From assembly GCA_003550325.1 (NCBI GenBank), contig QKWP01001271.1, positions 2,661 to 66,660 on the forward strand: DNA of 64,000 nucleotides, read 5' to 3'. Below, one piece after another: positions 56,248 through 64,000 of the stretch; position 1 is the first letter of the stretch, and every line of letters begins with the position of its first letter. The notes below the pieces were generated by a model. That model was not told where the DNA came from and searched no databases. It worked only from the letters and a program-made list of their open reading frames with translations. Both the position numbers and the translations under genes were made by a program. The stretch comes from Gigaspora rosea. Its lineage: Eukaryota > Glomeromycota > Glomeromycetes > Diversisporales > Gigasporaceae.

Positions 56248-56285
56248 AAGTAACGATCGCTGAAGATCGTAATAGTAAGAATTAA

Positions 56286-57149
56286 TAATATTTTTAATAC
56301 AATTTTTAGTGTAAAAAAATTATGAAAATTTTCTAAATAATTTTTTAAAGCAAATATTAAGAAATATAAAACAAATATCATTAAGGATTGTTTTTTCTTT
56401 TATTTAGAGAAATTACACATAAATTTATGATTTGTATAAAGATCATGAATCTGTTGATATCTTAATATTTATCTTATATATATTAATATTAGATTGTGCG
56501 CTTCCAATTTCTGGATATGGGACTCAATGTAAGCAATCTATTTGATTTGTATAAATAAGATCATTTATAATTAGATTTATATAATAACTTGTTGATATTT
56601 TAATATCTGCCTTATTAATATTGCTATAATATAGATTATATGTCACCTGTTTTCCGGCTATGAGACTCAAAGTAAGATTAAGTTATACATTTGTCTTGGA
56701 TTAGTATCACATCGATTTCTCTATGATATATACATATTCCATTTTTCTGTTATTACTGCAAAAACGTTACTGGAATTTATTGACCATTTTTATCAATTTC
56801 TAGTGGATATGCATAATGTTTTTTACACGATTTGAGATTTTTCTATTAGAGGTTAAAACCAGTTGCAAATTCAGAAACCGAATTGGATTTATTTGATTTA
56901 ATATACTCGACTGCCAATTAATATTCAAGTTAAACCGAATTGAATTTAAACTGAATTCAATTGTGTTGTGTATATACATATTTTTTTTTGTCAGTTTACA
57001 ATCAATAGTTCTGGGTGGGTTTGCAGATTATTATGTGTAATCTTAATGGTCAATGGTAATTTAATTTACATACCGGTAATCATCTGGTTCTTAAATACCT
57101 CATGATTTTGACATAGTGATAGAGGTATTTGTAAATTTGTGATTTTTAT
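56286..57149. other. AT-rich region with two exon-like scraps
   Basis: Two similar scraps preceded by AG and followed by GTAAG occur at about 56494-56533 (TTCTGGATATGGGACTCAA) and 56634-56675 (TTTTCCGGCTATGAGACTCAA). They could be repeated small exons downstream of the three-exon gene, or a duplicated intron-exon unit. Confidence 0.35.
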
Positions 57150-57600
57150 AATTATTTTGATGAAAATTTTTTAACAAAATTCTACATAGAATTTAAATAA
57201 AAATTTTTATCGAAATTAGCTGTAGTTATCAAGAAAATTCACTCAACATTAGTAAAAAAATTTTTTTTCTATAAATGATAATTTTTTTTAAGAGTTTAAG
57301 CAAAACTTTCTTGAGAATTACCACCTGACTAGTTCTATAAAAATTTTTTTTATTTGGATTCACAATTATATAAAATGCAAACATAAAATTAGTTAGATGA
57401 TTGTCAAGAGAACTTTTAAGTTTTGAAAATTAAAATTTGTTTACAGGTATGTAAGATTTTAAACAAAATCTTTTTGAAACACTTAATTTATTTTGACAAA
57501 ATATTTTTATTTAAATTCTACATGACTGTAAAATTTAGAAAAAATATTTTTATCTGAATTAATAAAGTGTTGTCAAGAAAACATCACTCAAAGTTTAAAA
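57150..57600 (+). repeat. AT-rich repeat related to 15060-16230
   Basis: Words of the type GAAAATTTTTTAACAAAATTC and TCAAGAAAATT(C/T)A recur about every 110-120 bp and match the array inside the inner hAT-like element. No gene. Confidence 0.5.
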
Positions 57601-57837
57601 ATTTACCATCAGCCTATAGGATTCATGAACTAGATGTTACACTTGAATATCTGCAAACGCGAACCTAAATAGTATATTATAAAGTTGAATCTTAGTAACT
57701 GGTTCTGACCCTTATTTTCGATATATCAGTATAACAAACCAAAATTCTAAGTTACTGAGTACATCTAGGATTTAAGTATTGATAAATGGATTTATTATAT
57801 CATACAACAATTCTAATGAAATTTATTGTTTTAAATT

Positions 57838-60800
57838 ATTAGATGGTGAATTAAATTTATTATTTATTTGTTATGATCGATTTATTGGTTTCTGAATATT
57901 GTTATTTCACAAATTGTTAGCTAGTAAGTTGTTAATCTTTGATTTTTGAAACTAATTTATGAGGCATATATGTTCAGTTTTATATTTTGTTTTTTATTAT
58001 ATTAATTTTAGGCCATGAGTATGGAGGTTTAAGGTTTAAATTGCGTGTCTAAAAACGCATTCCTTCAATTCATTTTTTTCTCATTCATTCAATATTTTAA
58101 CTTTGTTTATGAATCAAAATTTATGCTCTAGTCAGTAAGTATAAATTTTTTTTCAGTTATGAATTTACAATTACTGTATTTATCTTCAATGACTTTATTA
58201 ATGCGTACTTTGCATGTTTAAGTTCATAAGTACTATTTAATTTTATTTGTTAAAGAAAAAAGTCATGTAATGTTTTCTAATTAAAACAAAAAATAATTTC
58301 AATTAAATTTTTAGATGGTAAGTTGTATTAACTAGCATGTAAATAGCTTTATTAATTTTATCAGATTGCTCTTTCAAACAAGCATTACTATTATTATTAG
58401 GTAACGGAGGTAAAATTCATTTTAAACCTAATATCTTAGATATTTATATATGGTTTATATGATATCTTTTTTCACATGTTATTATATAGAATTAGAAAGT
58501 AAATATCTATTATTCTTTTTAAACATCATTATTAAAAATTTATTTTTATCTATTTTTTTTTTTAGTGCGCAGTATCAGTATGTTTATACTTCATTTTATT
58601 TACTTTTTTAATAATTCAAGCTCAAAATAATTTCTGCAACCGAATTTACAATTTATTAATATTCACCTACTTTTTAATTACTAGGTTGTGTGTACATTTA
58701 GAATTTTTTATCAAAATATTTTTCAACAATTTGAAATATTTTATAATTGCTTCGATATTTATAAACTGCTTTTTTTTCATTTTTCATATTTTGCTAAATA
58801 GCTAGTAAATATAAGATCGGTATATTAATGTTTAGTATTATAGTATTAACTCTAATATTAATTTATATTTTTTATAAATTTTTAAATTATTTAGCCAATA
58901 AGTGTAAAATTTATTCATTTCTTAATACATACATAGTTAAGCGTTTTATATAAAATAATATAACTCTAATTAATTTATTTTGATCTATTAAATTACAAGC
59001 TTGTATGTATTTTATTCAACCTTAATTAATCATACTCGTTGATATACTAATCGCTCAATTATTTTAAAATATTTAGTTGTATGGAATTTGTAAAGTTTAT
59101 TCTCTGATGTTTTCATTATTAAAAATTTTTCTAATTAATTTTAATTATTATTAGATGAACGTAAATACAATATATTTTTTTTTCCCATTAAACTATTAAT
59201 GTCTAATATTTTTTATAAATTGCTTTAAATTAAATTTTTAGACTTTGGTATGGTTCAATAATATTTTGAATGGACTCACTTATTTAGCTTATTAACAATT
59301 TGTTAATCAATACATTAAAATTTATTAGATAGTAAGTAAATGTTATATATATAGCAGTATCATTTGATATTTAAATACTATTTCTAATAAATTTTATTAA
59401 ATTTTTAGCTAGCAAGTATAACTTTATTAATCAGAATTAATATTTTATAACAATCTATAAGTGTTTTAAAACAAACCTCTATAATTAATATTTAATTATT
59501 ACTAACGTGTACCTATATTCTTTTATTAAATTTATTAAATTATTAGCTAGTAAGCATATAGGTTTATTAACTATATTTGTCCTATACATTTTTGCATAAT
59601 TATATAATTGTTTTTTTATATTATATTATAGTGGGTGGATATAAAGTTTATTTTTATATATCGAATTATAAACGTTATTCTTAATAATTGAATTTGGAAT
59701 TTTTAATATATATTTTATTAAATAATAGTTGGTAAGTATGAATACTCTATTCTTATGATTAATATACTTTTAAATTGTGCTTCTGTATTATGTTTCCATA
59801 CTGACTTTTTATAGCTTATTAATTGTTTATTATTAGACAGTAAATATAAAATTCAATTATATTTTGATAATTATGTTCAATTAAAACTAATTTGATAACT
59901 TATATACTTTTTTCATTAATAAATATAAAAAAATAAATTTTCTGTCAATATTTTTAGCATGTAAATATAAAATATTACCTTAATTAATGAGTTAGTGCTT
60001 AACTAATTAAAATCTCATATCTATTTATTATTTATTTTTTATTAGTTTTTGGTACATATGGAATATATATCTTTCATTTTTTATGTCAATTAATTCATTT
60101 AACTTAAATCTCATTTTAATAATTCTTCAAATTCTAAAAAATCCTAAGCTAGTAAGCATAAACTTATTAATAATTTTTGAGTAAATCATTTTATAGCCAA
60201 TTGTGATAGTTACCAGGCTGCAATTGACTAACCGCATTATGAGTTCAGATGTAATGGAAAATGAAAACTTTTAAAAAAAATTATACTAAAATTTTTGCCC
60301 ATAAAAGACCTTTCGTGTTTTATTAAAAAATATTCTTTCAAGATTTTTACTATTTACTATTCTGTTACATTATTTTTTATATAACACTGTTCGTTGATAA
60401 TAACTAGAGCTGTTTATAGAGTACTCTACATCAAATAAAAATATAATCCCTTCTGATTAGCTCCCGGAGTGGATTATGTGTTCTATTGTTGACTGAGTGC
60501 TCCAATAACAATTCTAGTTACAACCTGGTACTGTACTATCAACAAGAGTAATTAATTTAATAATTTTTTTTTATCATTAGTTTGTAAGTTATATATAAAG
60601 TTTTAGACTACATCTTATACTGATCCATATTTAATAATAACTAGAATACTTCTATGTAAAATACTGCAACTAGGCTGTAAGTATAAATTCTGTTACAGTT
60701 TTAATTTTTCAATTATAGTTTTAGATAATGATATAACTTACTGTTACCCTTTTTGATAGGTTGTAAGTATAACGTTATTAAATTCAATTTTAATTTATAC

Positions 60801-63800
60801 TTTAACCAAGTTATGCAAATTTAATTTACAATTTTTTTTATTAAAAATTATCAGAGTATAAGTATTTTATTTTTTTTAGTTGGCAGTTATTAATAATCTT
60901 TTTATTTTTAATACTGTAAGTATAATCTTTTTATTTTATAATAATTGATATTAGTATTTACTAATTCTATATTTGCGTTAAATTATTTAGCTCGTGAGTA
61001 TTTTTGAAAATATTTTATGCAAAATAATTTTTATTTTTTTGCTAACTTATTTATTAAATTATTAGTTCGTAAGATTATATTTTATAATAACTAGTATTTA
61101 AACAATTTGTAATAGTTTTTATATTATTATTTGTGGATTTATAGGTTGTAGTATTTTAAATAGCTTATTTTTGTAATTAAATAATGCATTAATCTTAATG
61201 TTAAAATATATTTTATATTTTTTAGCCAGTATGTATAAAGCTTTTTAATAGGTCTTGAAATTAATATGGTTTAATTTTTAATAATTTTTAATATTATATT
61301 TATTTCTTAATTTATAGTATGTATGTATAAAATGAAAATTTAACTATTAATATTTTATTATCTTATTACTAATTTATTTTATCTAATTGTTAAAATGTTA
61401 GTATTAATTTCAATTATTTTTGAATTATCATTGTTTATTTTTTTAATAACTTTTGTAATATTTATTTATTTTTAACTCATAGTACATTGTAAGAGTGTGA
61501 ATTGACCCCGATTTTCTTTTTATGTTGTTACTCTATATCAATTATCGTTTTTAGTTGTCTATTGTAAGCCCAATATGTATATTTAGTAATATTATGTAGT
61601 GTACCTATACTCCCATAAATTGTACTGTAAATTCGTAGTATAGTACTGTAATAAGCGAATTACCTGTTCCCGACTCGATTTGATAATCTAATATATTTAG
61701 GATATCAAATATATCAAGGATATCAAATATATCAAGGATATCAAATATATCAAGGATATCAAATATATCAAGAATATTAAATATATCAAAGATATTAAAG
61801 ATTATCAAATATATCGAATATATTTGATATATCAAGTCTAGAAAACCTGCTGAAACCTTGGAAGGTTAATAGCATTAGTGATAGGACGCAGTGATTTGAA
61901 TATGTTTCTTTTTGTTCTTCACAAAAAACATGTCCGAAGAAAGTGAAAAGTACGAAGTACGATATAGATAGAGTTCAATGTAGTCAAGTAATAACCTTTG
62001 AAATTAGAGTAAAAGTATTGTTGTTAGTAATTTCCCCCCGATATATGATTAAATAAACTGTTATTGTTATAAACCAATAACCTACCGATACGTGATATCG
62101 TATAAACATCCTAAAATCTCGTGATCTCATATTAGAGCCTCGTGATATAATCTAAAGCTCTATTTCGACCCTGATTACTCGGACCAAGTCAATCCACGCC
62201 TCAATTGTTGCCTTTTACCATTATTAGGGCTGAGTTAGAGTAGTTTTAGTTGGTATTAGTAGTGTAAAGTTGATATATTTGTAAGGAGTGTACGCCCGCA
62301 ACATCACAACATACGTAATAAAATAAAAATTAATTATTAATAATTTTATTACATTATTTCTAATTTATTTTATCTAATTACTAGCTTGTAAGTATTATTT
62401 ACAATTATTTCAAATAATAAAAGATAAGAATTTATATTAAGGATAGAGTATCTCACGATATGTTACACATATGATGTATTAATGCAGATCTTTTGTGGCT
62501 TATAGTTTTAAATATGCAACAAAGCTAAATTTTCAACGGCATATATTTCTTAGAAAAAAAACTTCATTTTACTTTGTTATAAAGCGAACATACTTTTAAA
62601 GATATTTTATTTCGTATTAGGTATTTTATATAGTAAGTTGTATATATACTAAGTTTAGTAAAAAAGTTGCCCATTGGCACTGTCTTTTGCCCATTGTTGC
62701 ACATTATCATTGCTTGTCCAATACTGAGACTGCCTTGCTTTAAAATTATATTGTAGACGAATAGATACTCTATTAATAATTAACTTTTATTATAATTATA
62801 TGCTATAGTAAGTAAGAAAAATTAAAAGTTACCTATGAGCTGTTTTAAACGAAGTAGATATATATATTGTAAATTTAATATTAAGTTTTAATACTTATTT
62901 AAATAAATCGGAATTAATATTGGTTGCATATTAATGTTATAGTAAAAATTATATGCAGAACTACCTTCCCAGTATTTTTTATTAGTGTTAAACATATGTT
63001 TTAACATTCATTTTTTATATTTTTATTTTTTTACTTCGTTGAGTCGATCAAAATTCATGATTTGATTGAATGATCATTTGGTTACATATAAATTGATCAA
63101 AATCGAATTACACAGGATACCCTACCCTTAACTAATTTATTTTATCTAATTGATAGTATGTTAGTTATTGTTCATATTTATTTTAAATTAGTAATTTTTA
63201 ATTACATTTTGAAATAATAATTTTTATATATTAATTATTTTTTATTATTTTGTTTTTGATAATTGTTAGATTGTAAATTTCTAGTTAGCTCTAGAAATTT
63301 AATTATAATTTTTTTTTAAATAAATTATTTTTGCTTTTAATAATTATTAGTTGGTAAGTTACAAATTTGTTTGTTAGAAATTTAACTTACTATAATTAAC
63401 TTTATATATTGTTTTTATTAGATTGTAAGTATGCAGTTTTATAAAATCTATTTTTAATTTTTTATTAATTTATATATTTGTTTATTTTTAATTTTAGATT
63501 CTAGTATGTATAAGTTTTAAAAAGATATAAATTTCTTTTGATATCTTCAAATATTTAAGTTTTATTATATATATTATTAGGCAGTAAGTAATAAATGCGT
63601 TTTCTCTGTTTAATTATTTGGCTTTCACAATTTGCTTATAATTTTAATTCTGTAATTTTGTTTATTTAATAATACTGTAGTTGGTAAATATAAAAGATTT
63701 GTATATTTTTTTTTATAATTTTTCAATATTATTTATTAAATTTTTATTTACTAGGGAATGGTAAATTTGATACAATAAAATTTTATTTGATTAAAAAATT

Positions 63801-63900
63801 TAATTTGCTACAGTAATCGACTAATTGAATATATTTTATTAATAATTTATTAGGGAGTATGTATAAAATTATTTTTGCTTTTGTGAGATATTGTTCTTAT
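57838..63900 (+). repeat. Array of acceptor/micro-spacer/donor motifs in very AT-rich DNA
   Basis: A motif of the form TTATTAG, then 2-4 bases, then GTAAGTATAAA recurs with variants at intervals of about 60-300 bp. Clear examples are near 57917, 58129, 58311, 59324, 59541, 59727, 59834, 59956, 60143, 60577, 60671, 60757, 61061, 62382, 63346, 63418, 63577 and 63679, and there are many weaker ones. The DNA between them is A/T-rich with little conserved sequence. Every motif points the same way (plus strand). No long reading frame or known gene lies here. It can be read as a worn satellite with one conserved core, or as back-to-back introns with tiny exons. Confidence 0.55.
61690..61835 (+). repeat. 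18-bp minisatellite
   Basis: Tandem copies of ATATCAAGGATATCAAAT, becoming irregular at the end. Minus-strand frames (DILDIF repeats) are artefacts. Confidence 0.85.
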
Positions 63901-64000
63901 ATGATCAACTAATCAAACCTCAAGATAAGTGTAATATAGCACTATCCCTTAAACTGTAATCCAGGCAAATTTGGCTAGATTTTTTTAGTAATATTACATT

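Noticed and set aside
61605..61835. Minus-strand frame with DILDIF repeats as a protein
   Set aside because: Purely the translation of an 18-bp minisatellite.

Overview
The window is strongly AT-rich, intron-bearing eukaryotic DNA. The gene families point to an arbuscular mycorrhizal fungus (Glomeromycotina, Rhizophagus-like). They are TKL-type kinases with a CxxC-x9-WCxxC zinc ribbon, RNI-type leucine-rich repeats, PD-(D/E)XK (Mrr-like and Crinkler-like) proteins and Crypton-like tyrosine recombinases. The taxon is inferred from family recognition, not from a database search. No housekeeping gene, tRNA or rRNA was seen; this is an accessory, transposon-dominated region.

Layout. 1-4790: degenerate GGATC repeat, then a broken 5'-truncated LINE with reverse transcriptase and RNase H. 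4793-5111: decayed RS-domain exon on the minus strand. 5371-9296: diverged satellite of roughly 100-110 bp units, interrupted by a foldback element and a TTAA-flanked MITE. 9305-11012: repeat end-sequence, a MITE and a 1-kb palindrome. 11271-18114: an outer hAT-like element with a perfect 8-bp target duplication. It encloses a second hAT-like element (12873-17845) with its own perfect 8-bp duplication, which in turn holds foldbacks and palindromes. 18202-23500: MITEs and short tandem repeats.

24254-31257: the most unusual locus. A kinase gene has been expanded into about ten tandem, mostly phase-0 exons. Each joins the kinase hinge to a new zinc ribbon plus a glycine-loop-less N-lobe, and one complete kinase core follows at the end. 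Four consecutive exons (27213-29321) are fully open; the others carry small lesions.

33018-37050: tandemly repeated blocks with an LRR relic and a 51-bp coding-type minisatellite. 37036-48921: a giant inverted repeat of two head-to-head Crypton-like elements. One arm is interrupted by a TTAA-flanked element. The other is interrupted by a LINE that itself carries a TTA-flanked MITE. Each arm supplies the other's empty site, so insertion points can be read to the base. 51300-53590: two PD-(D/E)XK-type relics, one split by a solo LTR. 55738-56247: a small three-exon gene. 57838-63900: very AT-rich DNA in which a splice-acceptor/2-4 nt/splice-donor motif recurs more than 25 times.

Almost every recognisable gene has a frameshift, stop or insertion, and several lesions look like CpG decay. 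The window reads as a graveyard and recombination reservoir, with one small gene and the kinase exon run 6-9 as the best candidates for expression.
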